Assembly (NCBI GenBank): GCA_030041515.1
Contig: JASHNS010000059.1
Location: forward strand, 1 to 57,212
Origin: Acidobacteriaceae bacterium
GTDB lineage: Bacteria > Acidobacteriota > Terriglobia > Terriglobales > Acidobacteriaceae
Direction: 5' to 3'
DNA: 57,212 bases
Position 1 is the first letter of the stretch. Each line of letters starts with the position of its first letter. Positions 27,949 to 36,978 of the stretch are shown piece after piece. A model generated the notes under the pieces. That model was given only the letters and a program-made list of their open reading frames with translations, had not been told where the DNA came from and made no database searches. Position numbers and translations under genes: made by a program.

Positions 27949-28557
27949 GAATCGTTAGGGTATGCGCGGTCTCGCCTCGGCACATCGGCATGCAGTAACG
28001 GAATAGAATCCAAATGGTAACTGGCCTTTTTGAGGCAATGCGGCAAACTTTCGGGCTTCGGAGGGCGCTTCGAATGGGGGACGCCTCTTTTTGTAGTGCC
28101 TCCGTAACCTGCGGCAGAGAAGTGGTAATCACAGACCCATTACTTTCCTAAAACTGCCGTCTCATTCGGCGACCGAGGAGAATGTGTGCCCGTGGACCTG
28201 AGAGGCCGAATGCCGGATTCCGCGAAGGCCGGGGTCCGGGATGGCGCGAAAGAGCTCGTCTCTATTACAGAATCTCCCTCGAGCCTATTGAAAACAGGCG
28301 TTGGTACTCGAGATCCGCGCTTCCGTTCAGTGGGTGTTCCGGGGTACTACCGCCTTGAAGGGATTCCATTTTTATCGGCTGCGTAGTACATTCGGATTTC
28401 TGGAATCCGACATGGGTCAGGTAAGGCAGACGGCATAATTCCCTTCTGAATGCCGCATCTCCCTCAAGGGGCCTCTACTGTCCCGAACATGGATATATTG
28501 CTCCTTACGCTTCTTTCCGCGTTCGGCCCTTTCAACCCGGCTCTTTGAGGATGGCCA
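27949..28557. other. divergent intergenic region with one hairpin
   Basis: About 610 bases between the lipoprotein and S53 protease genes. It holds a 7-bp hairpin TCGGATT-TCTGG-AATCCGA at 28392-28410, and the octamer-like motif GTACTACCG at 28345-28353 that resembles motifs upstream of the later regulator and PilZ genes. I see no convincing gene. Confidence 0.45.
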
Positions 28558-31500
28558 ATGATTCCCCCTACTTTGGGCTCGCTTCGTCGCGCCGCCTGCG
28601 CGATTGCGTCTCTGCTGGTCTTCGCAACTTCGCCCCAGGCACCGGCTCAGATCGCGCCGGTCCGTGTACCGAATCGAATTAATCAGCCAATTCGTGAGGA
28701 TGTGCGGGTCACACTGGCTGGCTATGTCGCACCTGAGGCCAATGCTTTGAACGACCGGGGTGCAGCGCCGGGCTCTTTGCCTTTGCAGCATCTGCATCTT
28801 GTCCTCCGGCGCAGTGCGGCCCAGGAGTCCGCGCTGAAACAACTTGTCATCAGCCAGAACACGCCGGGAAGCCCCGATTACCACAAGTGGCTGACGCCGG
28901 CCCAATTCGGCGAGCAATTCGGCCCTTCAGCACAGGACATCGCCACCGTCGAAGGCTGGCTTTCTTCCCGCGGCTTCGCGGTTGAGGGGGTCGAGCCGGG
29001 TAAGCAGGTAATCGCATTCAGTGGAAACGTTGCGGAACTCCGGGATGCCTTCGGGGTTCAGATCCACCAATACCTGATCCATGGAAATCTTCACTATGCG
29101 GCAGCCAACAATCCTCAGATACCCGCGGCTCTCGCCCCGGTCGTGGGAGGGTTTGTAACTCTGAACAACTTTCGGCCACAGCTCAACGACCGCGTTCTGG
29201 GAACGGCAACCTATAATCCTAAGACCGATCGCGCGACGCCGAGCTGGACGTATGGGAATGCGTCGCAGGGCCTTAGCTTTGTCCTGTCTCCAGGGGATTT
29301 CGGCGTCGAATACGATCTGCCCACCGGCAGTGCCAAACAGGGTCAGGACGAATCGGTCGCTGTCCTCGATTTTTCCAACATCAATCTGAACCTGGTGGAG
29401 CAGTTCCGAAACCTGTTTGGCCTGCCATCATCGAACCTGCCGCAAATCGTCATTGATGGCAATGATCCCGGAATCAATGGCGTGAATAATCCCGACGGGC
29501 CATTTCCGGGAAGCGCCACTGAGTCCTATCTCGACGTCGAGTGGGCAGGGGCGGTTGCTCCGCAGGCGACCATTTATCTGGTCATTGCGGCGGACACAGC
29601 CCTGGAGAATGGAGGAATTCTGGCAGCGGAGCATGCGGTCGACAGCGATCTCGCTCCGATCATCAGTTCCAGTATCGATGTGGGCGGCTGCGAACGGAAT
29701 GCTGGTTCGCTGAACTCATTTATGTCCTCGCTTTGGGAACAGGCGGCAGCCGAGGGCATCACCGTCGTCGTGGCGGCCGGTGACAGCGGTTCGGCGGGTT
29801 GCGACAACGAGAACACGGAGGCGTACGCTGGCAACGGTCTGGGTGTCAACAGCTGGGCGTCGACTCCGTACAATGTCGCGGTGGGCGGCACCGACTTTTA
29901 CTACAGCGATTACCAGAACCTCACTGGCAGCGATTTGTCTCCCTACTGGAACCTGACGGCCACGCAGAACGCCGAAACCTCGCTGCTGAAATACATCCCG
30001 GAACAACCCTGGAATGACAGCCAGTACGGCGCGGATGCAGTGAATTCCTACAACCTGAGCGGCGAGACCAATTTGATCGCCGGCAGCGGGGGCGCCAGCA
30101 GCGCCGGAGTCTGCAGCGGCAACGACTACAGTGTCACAACTGGGGCCTGCGAGGCGGCGCAAAGCGGATATCCCAAGCCTTCCTGGCAAACTGGATTCGG
30201 GTCCGATTCCGTTCGCGACATCCCGGACGTCTCCCTTTTTGCTGCCGATGGCTACAACTACAGCTACTACCCGATCTGCGCAGAGGATGGGGACTGCCAG
30301 ACGCCATCCGGCGACAACCTGTGGCAGATCACCGGCGTCGGAGGAACCTCCGCAGCAGCTCCGACCTTTGCTGCCATCATGGCGCTGGTGGATCAGCAGC
30401 ACGGACCGCAGGGACAGGCCGACTTTGTGCTTTACCCGCTCAAAAAGCAATTCCCGGCGGCCTTTCACGACATCACGGTAGGAACGAATTCGGTTCCCTG
30501 TGCCGCGGGTTCCAACGATTGCATATCCGTGGCGAATCCAGTCGTGTTCAGTGGCACCACGGAAGGCCAGATTGGCACGGGTACGACTCCGGACTACAAC
30601 GCCGCTGCCGGGTTCAACCTTGCGACGGGGCTGGGCTCCGTGGACGCCAGCCAACTCATCGAGGATTGGGGCAACGTCCACTTCCAGTCGACGCAAACCA
30701 CATTGAGCTCGCCAACGGCCGGCGGCGTCTATACGCACGGCTCACCTGTCGCGATTCAGGGCCAGGTCGCCGCCTCTTCTGGACAAACGCCTTCCGGCGC
30801 CGTTGCCATCATGAGCGACAGCGCGATGCCGCTTCAGCAGGGGCTCAGCGCCCTGGCGCTGAGCAGTGGCGCGTTCGGTGCATCCACGTACTCCCTGCCC
30901 GGCGGCACATACCATCTCTGGGCTCAGTACAGCGGCGATGGCGCCAACGGTCCGAGCGCATCTCCCCAGGTGCAAATCACCGTCAACCCGGAGGCCAGCA
31001 CTTCCTATTTCAACGTGGTGAACGTCGCTTCTGCCTACACCGGGCAAACTGCCATCAGTGCCGGATCCAGCGTTCCGTATGGAAGCCAGCTCATGCTGGA
31101 GGATCAAATCTATGGCTCGAACTACTTTAGCCAATGCTTCTCCGGAAGCGGCACCGCCGCGATCTGCCAGAGCTATGATCGTCCCACCGGCACTGTCAGT
31201 TTCGCCGATGACGGGACTACCATCCAGACCGCGGTCCTGAATGCGGAGGGCGAGGCGGAATCCAATGCTGCCTTCGCCGTCGGCAGCCATTCGGTCACGA
31301 GCAGCTATTCCGGCGATGCCAGTTACCAGCCGTCGTCCGGATCCGCGATCAATTTCACCGTCGGCCCGGACCCGCCCGGCATTCTCCTCTCTGCTCCCGG
31401 CCAAACATCCTCGGATTCGTTCACATTCCTGACCGGACAGGCGAATGTCCTTCAGATTCAGGTTGAGAATATGGCCAACGCCGGCCTGGAAAACGCCTAT

Positions 31501-33558
31501 GGCATCGCCGCTGTGTCGCCGGTCTCAGCGCCGAGTGGAACTGTGACGGTCACAGGCCTTCCCGAAGGCGCTCAGACGATTTCGCTCATGCCGGCAGTTG
31601 ACCCGGCAGATGATTTCGTGGATGGCGTCGCTACTGTATCCATCCCTTCCACGGCTCCCGCCGGCAATTACACTCTTGGCGTCTCCTATAGCGGAGATGC
31701 TAACTACATGTCAGCTTCCGGCAGCGGGGCGGTGACACTCACCGCACCCACCCTTCTCTCTTCCACAACCACCGCCAGCATGTCGGGAGATATCTCGCCG
31801 AACAGCTCCATCACAGTGATCGGGACCGTCAGTGGTCCGTCCGGGGATCCCGCGCCCACTGGCGGCGTTACGTTCTATTCCTCCGGGAACGTCCTCGGTT
31901 CTATCGCTTTCTCATCGAGCTCGGGCAGCGTGTCCTCGTTCACCGTTACGCTGAACAGCGATGCGCTGTTCCAGGGCACTAACTTTATCACCGTGCAGTA
32001 TTCGGGGGACAGCCACTACAGCCCGTCGCAAGTGGCGCTGAACAGCGGAGGCGTGGGAAATCCGCTCTGGGATTTCTCCATCGTGCCGGAATCCCCTACC
32101 GTTCCTCTGACCGCGGGCAACAGCAGCACGGATGTCCTGCAGCTTTATTCGATCAACGGCTTCGCCGGAACGGTGAACTACACCTGCGCGGCGGCGGCCG
32201 GGATCACCTGCCAGATCGCGCCGAATTCGAGCACATTCACGGCCAACGGCACGGCAAGAGCGACCCTTACTGTCACGGCTGGCTCCGGCATCTCGAATGG
32301 CAGCTACGAAGTCTCGGTTACAGGTTCTGACTCCAGCAAAGAATACATCCACAGTGTCGGCCTCACCGCCGACGTGACCGGCTCGCCTGCAACTGGGGAT
32401 ATTGTTCTCAGCAACAGCACCAGCATCAATGTGACGACGGGAAGCAGCGGCACCTCGACGCTTACGGTGATGCCGCAGAACGGATTCACGGGACAGGTGA
32501 ACTTCCGCTGTAGTTTCAATGGCGCGCCGGCAGGGATTTCATGTGCCGCACCCTCCGTCAGTATCGGCGGCACTGCGCCCACCACGTCCATTCTGACCGT
32601 GACGGCGTCGGATGAAGCGGCGGCGGGAACCTACACCGCAACCGTAATCGCCACGGACGCCGCCACTGGCACGATCAGTTCTTCCACCACGGTGCCCGTC
32701 GCTGTCGTGATCGCGGCAGCACCGGCGTTTACAATCACGAGTGGCAGCGCGATCAGCATGGCTGCGGGGAGCACCGGAACTACCACACTGACGGTGACCC
32801 CCGCCAACGGCTTCACCGGCAACGTGAATTTCTCCTGCACGATCGCCGGATCACCGACAGGGCTGTCCTGCACCGCGCCCGCGGCTACGGTCGGCAGCAC
32901 AAGCCCAGTCAACTCTACACTTACGGTATCGGCAACCAGCAGCGCAGCGCCAGGCAGCTACGCGGCAACCGTAACTGCTGCTGACGCCGCTACGGGAATG
33001 ATCACCTCCGCAACGAACGTTTCGATCACCGTCGCGGCTATATCTCAGAACCCCTCGTTCGCCCTCAACAACAGCGGAAACATCCGTCTTACGGCGGGCA
33101 GCAGCGGGACTTCTACCATTACCCTGACGCCGATCAACGGCTTCACCGGTTCCGTCGGCCTCTCGTGTTTAGTCTCCAGTCCGGCCAATGGGGTTGGGTG
33201 CAGCCTGTCTCCAAGTTCAGCGAGTGTGACCTCAGGCGCCGTAACGGCGACACTAACCGTATCCACGAGCGCGTCCAGCGCTGCCCTCACATTGCCACTG
33301 AGGAAGCTTGTCACGGGGGCGGGAGGAGCGGCGCTTGCCCTGGTATTGTTCTTCGGCATTCCGACGCGACGCCGGAAATGGCAGTCACTTTTCGGATTGC
33401 TGGTCATCGTGGTGACCATCGCAGGGAACGGCTGCGGAAGCGGCAACGGGAGCCAGGGAGGGCAGCCCCAAAGCGCCACTTACAATGTGACGATTACAGG
33501 AGTTTCCGGATCCCTGACGCAAACCACGGCGCTCACGGTCACAGTCAACTCGCAATGA
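28558..33558 (+). CDS. S53 (sedolisin/kumamolisin) protease with Ig-like repeats
   Basis: A 1666-residue exported acid protease. Signal peptide at 1-31; pro-kumamolisin activation domain at about 50-200 (PGSPDYHKWLTPAQFGEQFG); catalytic domain at about 225-705. The expected residues are present: Glu 322 and Asp 326 in ESYLDVEW, oxyanion Asp 409 in AAGDSGSAGC, and nucleophile Ser 598 in GVGGTSAAAP. About 850 residues of Ig-like beta repeats follow (units ending HSVTSSYSGDASYQPSS, VTLTPxNGFTGxVxFxC). The C-terminus has a basic stop-transfer-like segment, one or two membrane helices (GAGGAALALVLFFGIP, LLVIVVTIAG), a Cys, and a last beta unit. GAGG lies nine bases before the ATG. It probably digests extracellular protein from a cell-attached position. 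Confidence 0.9.
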   Translation: MIPPTLGSLRRAACAIASLLVFATSPQAPAQIAPVRVPNRINQPIREDVRVTLAGYVAPEANALNDRGAAPGSLPLQHLHLVLRRSAAQESALKQLVISQNTPGSPDYHKWLTPAQFGEQFGPSAQDIATVEGWLSSRGFAVEGVEPGKQVIAFSGNVAELRDAFGVQIHQYLIHGNLHYAAANNPQIPAALAPVVGGFVTLNNFRPQLNDRVLGTATYNPKTDRATPSWTYGNASQGLSFVLSPGDFGVEYDLPTGSAKQGQDESVAVLDFSNINLNLVEQFRNLFGLPSSNLPQIVIDGNDPGINGVNNPDGPFPGSATESYLDVEWAGAVAPQATIYLVIAADTALENGGILAAEHAVDSDLAPIISSSIDVGGCERNAGSLNSFMSSLWEQAAAEGITVVVAAGDSGSAGCDNENTEAYAGNGLGVNSWASTPYNVAVGGTDFYYSDYQNLTGSDLSPYWNLTATQNAETSLLKYIPEQPWNDSQYGADAVNSYNLSGETNLIAGSGGASSAGVCSGNDYSVTTGACEAAQSGYPKPSWQTGFGSDSVRDIPDVSLFAADGYNYSYYPICAEDGDCQTPSGDNLWQITGVGGTSAAAPTFAAIMALVDQQHGPQGQADFVLYPLKKQFPAAFHDITVGTNSVPCAAGSNDCISVANPVVFSGTTEGQIGTGTTPDYNAAAGFNLATGLGSVDASQLIEDWGNVHFQSTQTTLSSPTAGGVYTHGSPVAIQGQVAASSGQTPSGAVAIMSDSAMPLQQGLSALALSSGAFGASTYSLPGGTYHLWAQYSGDGANGPSASPQVQITVNPEASTSYFNVVNVASAYTGQTAISAGSSVPYGSQLMLEDQIYGSNYFSQCFSGSGTAAICQSYDRPTGTVSFADDGTTIQTAVLNAEGEAESNAAFAVGSHSVTSSYSGDASYQPSSGSAINFTVGPDPPGILLSAPGQTSSDSFTFLTGQANVLQIQVENMANAGLENAYGIAAVSPVSAPSGTVTVTGLPEGAQTISLMPAVDPADDFVDGVATVSIPSTAPAGNYTLGVSYSGDANYMSASGSGAVTLTAPTLLSSTTTASMSGDISPNSSITVIGTVSGPSGDPAPTGGVTFYSSGNVLGSIAFSSSSGSVSSFTVTLNSDALFQGTNFITVQYSGDSHYSPSQVALNSGGVGNPLWDFSIVPESPTVPLTAGNSSTDVLQLYSINGFAGTVNYTCAAAAGITCQIAPNSSTFTANGTARATLTVTAGSGISNGSYEVSVTGSDSSKEYIHSVGLTADVTGSPATGDIVLSNSTSINVTTGSSGTSTLTVMPQNGFTGQVNFRCSFNGAPAGISCAAPSVSIGGTAPTTSILTVTASDEAAAGTYTATVIATDAATGTISSSTTVPVAVVIAAAPAFTITSGSAISMAAGSTGTTTLTVTPANGFTGNVNFSCTIAGSPTGLSCTAPAATVGSTSPVNSTLTVSATSSAAPGSYAATVTAADAATGMITSATNVSITVAAISQNPSFALNNSGNIRLTAGSSGTSTITLTPINGFTGSVGLSCLVSSPANGVGCSLSPSSASVTSGAVTATLTVSTSASSAALTLPLRKLVTGAGGAALALVLFFGIPTRRRKWQSLFGLLVIVVTIAGNGCGSGNGSQGGQPQSATYNVTITGVSGSLTQTTALTVTVNSQ

Positions 33559-33655
33559 TAGGCGGGGCCACGGATTCCACTGTTCCACAAGCGCGGACAT
33601 CGGGAGAACAATCATCCCGTCATGCCGATCGAAACTTCGGTTGGAATGAGTCGAA

Positions 33656-34447
33656 TCAGAGTGGCGCTTCGGTCAACCTCAGGATTTCGTCGGCAGCCTG
33701 TGCGGCGTCCATACGTGTGCCCGTATAACAGCGGGCATCCGCGGCAGCACGCTGAAATTTGTCGAGCAGGTCAGGCGCTTCCGCCAATACGTGAGGGGTA
33801 TGGCGCAGAAGAATCAGCAGACCGTGGCTCTGTGGAACTTTGACGACGTTCCAGCCATCGGTTTCCCGATAGTCCAGCTCCATGATCCAACCAATCGGAG
33901 CCGGTTCACTCGCGATGGAAGCGTGGCAGTCCTGAGGGAGCAGGGGCGTTTGGACAGGCTTATCGTTGCGGAGCAGCAGCGGCCTTGCGTAAGGGTGAGT
34001 TCGCCCCTCGATGTCGATCAAAGCATATTCATCGGACATGTAGGTCGCTCCTCGCCGCAGTAATTCCGCTACCATGGAGGACTTCCCCGAGTGTGTTCGC
34101 CCCGGGAGGAGCAGGACACGATCGCCAAGCTGAACGGCGCCGGCATGCACTGCGCGAAGGGTCGTCAACTGGCCGATGATCGACTCGTCGATCTGGTGAA
34201 TCAGATCCGGTACCAGGCCAATCGCATGACTGGCGGCCGCGATCTGCACTCCGTTGATCAGCAGCAAAACCTCACCGCCGGAGTTTTCGATTTGAATGCG
34301 CAGGTCAGGAGTGGTCGCAGACTCTGTCAGGCGCGGAAGAGACGGAAAAAGGAAGCGGTCGAGAACGTCGTAGCCGTCCTGGCAAGAGGCCGCAGCCCGG
34401 AGATGGCAACCGAACGCAGCAATCTCAAAGGGCAAAGGACCGGCCAT
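33656..34447 (-). CDS. HPr-kinase-like protein linked to a PqqD protein
   Basis: A 263-residue protein with an HPr-kinase/PEPCK-type P-loop: RAVHAGAVQLGDRVLLLPGR at about 98-117, then the P-loop GRTHSGKSS (116-124), then YMSDEYALID (136-145), which supplies the acidic residues. It lacks the N-terminal and C-terminal parts of true HprK. Such short HprK-like kinases are known beside PqqD proteins and in some lasso-peptide clusters, where they phosphorylate the peptide or a substrate not yet known. It lies 166 bases downstream of the PqqD gene on the same strand, behind a weak terminator-like hairpin. Ribosome site weak. The catalytic core looks intact, so activity is plausible. Confidence 0.8.
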   Translation of the reverse strand: MAGPLPFEIAAFGCHLRAAASCQDGYDVLDRFLFPSLPRLTESATTPDLRIQIENSGGEVLLLINGVQIAAASHAIGLVPDLIHQIDESIIGQLTTLRAVHAGAVQLGDRVLLLPGRTHSGKSSMVAELLRRGATYMSDEYALIDIEGRTHPYARPLLLRNDKPVQTPLLPQDCHASIASEPAPIGWIMELDYRETDGWNVVKVPQSHGLLILLRHTPHVLAEAPDLLDKFQRAAADARCYTGTRMDAAQAADEILRLTEAPL

Positions 34448-34529
34448 ACGGATTTCCAGTGGACGCAGCGCTCTCGAGCCAATTCGGCGAGCACACGAAG
34501 GATCTTGCGACTGCCCGTGCGATTAAGAA

Positions 34530-34544
34530 GGCTCTAACGGAGCC
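34530..34544 (-). terminator. weak terminator or attenuator between PqqD and kinase genes
   Basis: On the minus strand a GGCTC-loop-GAGCC hairpin (5-bp stem, 5-base loop) is followed by TTCTTAAT. The stem is short and the T tract imperfect, so partial termination that lowers kinase expression relative to PqqD is the most it could do. Confidence 0.3.
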
Positions 34545-34613
34545 GACAGCCTACGGACGAGAAGGATTCCGCAACAGGCCGATCGGCTCGAGGAAGATTA
34601 CGATGGATTTTCG

Positions 34614-35177
34614 CTACCACCAGCCGCCGGGGGGTTGTGAACCGCCCTTGTTGCAGTTCTGGTCAAAGAGCCAGTTGTCTCCGCAACCCTTGTCGCCGCC
34701 ATTGTTCCCGCCGGGATTATTGCCGCCGGGATCATTGCCACCGGGCCAGTTGCCGCCCGGCCAGTTGCTGCCGGGGCCCTTGCCCGTCATGGCGGAGCCC
34801 GTCGTGCCGGCATAGGCCCGCTGCTCCCGCATGGTCATCGCCACGACCAGCGGAACAGCGGCGACACCCAATTTGGCGATAAACGCCCGGCGGGACGAGG
34901 CTGTAGGCAGCGCAACAGCCGCGGAAACGAGATCCTTCTCCTGGAGCTGGGCGATGGCTTCTTCGACGACTTGATCCGAAACCTCAGTGCCCAGCGAGCG
35001 CCGCATTTCCTCTGCAGCACTGGCGAGGGTGGTCGGCGCACCGCAGGCATCCCAGGCCGCGCCCGCGATACCGTTGAGAGCCACGACTCTCTCGTTCTTG
35101 GAATCAACGAGTAGTCTTGAACCATCAGGCAGTTTGTTTTCTATAAGCTCGTCTGTATTTTTCCGCGTGATCAGCAT
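34614..35177 (-). CDS. PqqD-domain protein with internal Tat-like signal and Gly/Asn-rich tail
   Basis: A 187-residue protein in three parts. Residues 1-88 are a PqqD-like (RiPP-recognition) winged-helix domain: LVDSKNERVVALNGIAGAAW, then EEMRRSLGTEVSDQVVEEAI and LQEKDLVSA. Residues 94-123 are a canonical twin-arginine signal, SSRRAFIAKLG with a hydrophobic run VAAVPLVVAM and an AYA-G cleavage-like site at 121-124. Residues 124-187 are a low-complexity tail with NWPGG/NDPGG/NNPGG repeats, two Cys (165 and 175, nine residues between) and a WW end. The start at 35177 (ATG) has GGAG upstream; the frame is open to 35258. Read literally, the PqqD domain would remain cytosolic while the tail is exported folded. 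This is an inference. PqqD proteins with such signals do occur in acidobacteria; their role is unknown. Confidence 0.8.
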   Translation of the reverse strand: MLITRKNTDELIENKLPDGSRLLVDSKNERVVALNGIAGAAWDACGAPTTLASAAEEMRRSLGTEVSDQVVEEAIAQLQEKDLVSAAVALPTASSRRAFIAKLGVAAVPLVVAMTMREQRAYAGTTGSAMTGKGPGSNWPGGNWPGGNDPGGNNPGGNNGGDKGCGDNWLFDQNCNKGGSQPPGGWW

Positions 35178-35703
35178 CTTCCGCTCCAGCTTTAGATCCT
35201 CTTCCCGGCAAAGTGCAAGCCTTTGGGGGGAAAGAGCAGAGCCTTCATTTAAGCACACCCCCGCAGGATGTCACTGGGCCCCAGGTAATGAAAAATAAAG
35301 CTTTTAGTAATCTGATAATCTTGGGCAGGTAACCCTGGCCCTGTCCCATGTACCGGACGTCCGGTTCACCAACGCCCACCGATACGTAACGCTGATGCGG
35401 GTAAGCTTTCACTGGATCGGGGTAGCCACTTGGTAATAGCCTTTCTCGTTGGGTCACCGGACGGCAATTTGCCTGCGCCGATACTGAACCCAGTTTCCAC
35501 CTCATGTTGGGATCTCACGCGGAACGATTCCGAGACCGATTTCCGTGCGACACTTTGGGCGATGCGTGTTCCGCCGCGGATGAGAAACTGCCTGAGAGCA
35601 GGATTCTATCGATTGCCGACAGGATGAATTGCCAGACTCAATCGGAACTTCAGAGCTGCTTACAGGTCGGGGGCATGGCGCCGTGCCTCCTGTTTCGAAA
35701 CCT
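35178..35703. other. divergent promoter region of the PqqD and nucleotidyltransferase genes
   Basis: About 525 bases with no supported gene. It is AT-richer than its surroundings near 35290-35325 and contains the perfect 14-base palindrome ACCGGACGTCCGGT at 35352-35365; a half-site-like CACCGGACGG recurs at 35456-35465. This is a candidate operator for control of both divergent genes. Confidence 0.4.
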
Positions 35704-36852
35704 ATGCCGATGACAATCGAAAAGCCCAGCCAGGACCTGTTGATAGCGGTCTTGCGCGATGCGACCGATTCTGGAACGATCCGCACTCTGGCGGACGCAA
35801 TGGCCAATTGGGATGATCTGATCGATCTGGCGCTGCAGCATTGCGTTTTACCCCTGCTGTTCGCGAGATTGGAGGAAATGGGCCCAGCCGTTCCCGCCAG
35901 CGCTGCGGGGCGCATCCAGCTTGAATTCGACCGAATGGTTCTCCACAATCTCGCGAACGCGGCCGAACTGATTGCGGTCCTGCAACTATTCAATCGCGAA
36001 GGCATGCAGGCAATGCCCTTCAAAGGTGTTGTGCTGGCTGCCTCCGCATACGGCGACATGCTCAACAGGCAGAGTGGCGATCTGGATGTTCTGGTGCGGA
36101 AAAGCGACCTGCCTCGCGCGACGAAAGCGCTGCGGGAACGTGGATATGAACTGGAGACGTCTGTTCTGGCGGACGGGACGCCCGAGGAGCCGAGACTCCA
36201 CGAATACAAGTTGCGGCGACGGGCAGACGGACGCGAATTAGAGCTTCGCTGGAGGCTCGATCTGAATTGGGGCCGGTACGGCCGCGATCTGGGGATGGAT
36301 TGGGTGTGGCCCAGCCACGCAACGACGGTGCTGGCGGGAGCGGTGGTTCCCACTCTCAACCCTGAACTGTCGCTGCTCATGCTCTGCATGCATGGCTGCA
36401 AACACTACTGGTCGAGGCTCATATGGGTGTGTGATATCGACAAAGCGATCCATGCGAATCCGGATCTTAACTGGCCTCTGGTGCTGGCCGAAGCGAAACG
36501 CCAGGGATTAAGCCGGGCGCTGGGACTTGGCGTGATGTTGTCGGTCCGTATGTTGCAGACGAAGGCTCCCCAATCCGTTCTCGACCAATTCGGGAAGGAT
36601 AAAACGCTTTGCCGCCTGACGAACCACTTCGCAGCAAACATGGTGGCAAACCCCGGAACAGGACCAAGAGCACGCGTACCCTACGGATTCCAGATGCTCG
36701 ATTTCCGGGACCGGTTGAGATTCATTCTTTCCGGGGATTATCTGCGTCCCAACGAGAGGGACCGGGATGCGTTCGGTTTGCCGGAATGGCTCAGTCCGCT
36801 GAGTTTTCTGCTTCGGCCGATCCGCCTGCTGTTGGACCGCTCGGCGCGATGA
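35704..36852 (+). CDS. nucleotidyltransferase-fold protein (PF14907-like)
   Basis: A 382-residue protein of the uncharacterised nucleotidyltransferase family. The nucleotidyltransferase core is PFKGVVLAASAYGDMLNRQS followed by GDLDVLVRKSDLPRATKALRERGYE, with the expected acidic pair in DLD and a third acidic residue in LELRWRLDLNW. The rest is helical (LSLLMLCMHGCKHYWSRLIW). Members often lie beside PqqD and HPr-kinase-like genes and in lasso-type clusters; their substrate is not established. The frame is open upstream to a TTG at 35629 behind AGGATG; I use the ATG at 35704 but the start is uncertain. Divergent from the PqqD gene. Confidence 0.8.
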   Translation: MPMTIEKPSQDLLIAVLRDATDSGTIRTLADAMANWDDLIDLALQHCVLPLLFARLEEMGPAVPASAAGRIQLEFDRMVLHNLANAAELIAVLQLFNREGMQAMPFKGVVLAASAYGDMLNRQSGDLDVLVRKSDLPRATKALRERGYELETSVLADGTPEEPRLHEYKLRRRADGRELELRWRLDLNWGRYGRDLGMDWVWPSHATTVLAGAVVPTLNPELSLLMLCMHGCKHYWSRLIWVCDIDKAIHANPDLNWPLVLAEAKRQGLSRALGLGVMLSVRMLQTKAPQSVLDQFGKDKTLCRLTNHFAANMVANPGTGPRARVPYGFQMLDFRDRLRFILSGDYLRPNERDRDAFGLPEWLSPLSFLLRPIRLLLDRSAR

Positions 36853-36978
36853 TGAGACAGCTGAGCACGGTCGCGATGGAAGAGTTGTGCGGCAGCGAAA
36901 TCCGGGACACGGCTTCAGCTCTGAATTCCGCCCTCAGAATGTTGTGAACCGCGAACACTCGGGCAGGGACGCTGCAGG

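Noticed and set aside
32400-33300. Repeated DNA in the 3' part of the S53 protease gene as a possible mobile or CRISPR-like repeat
   Set aside because: The repetition follows codons of Ig-like protein repeats and is diverged at DNA level; no regular spacer structure.
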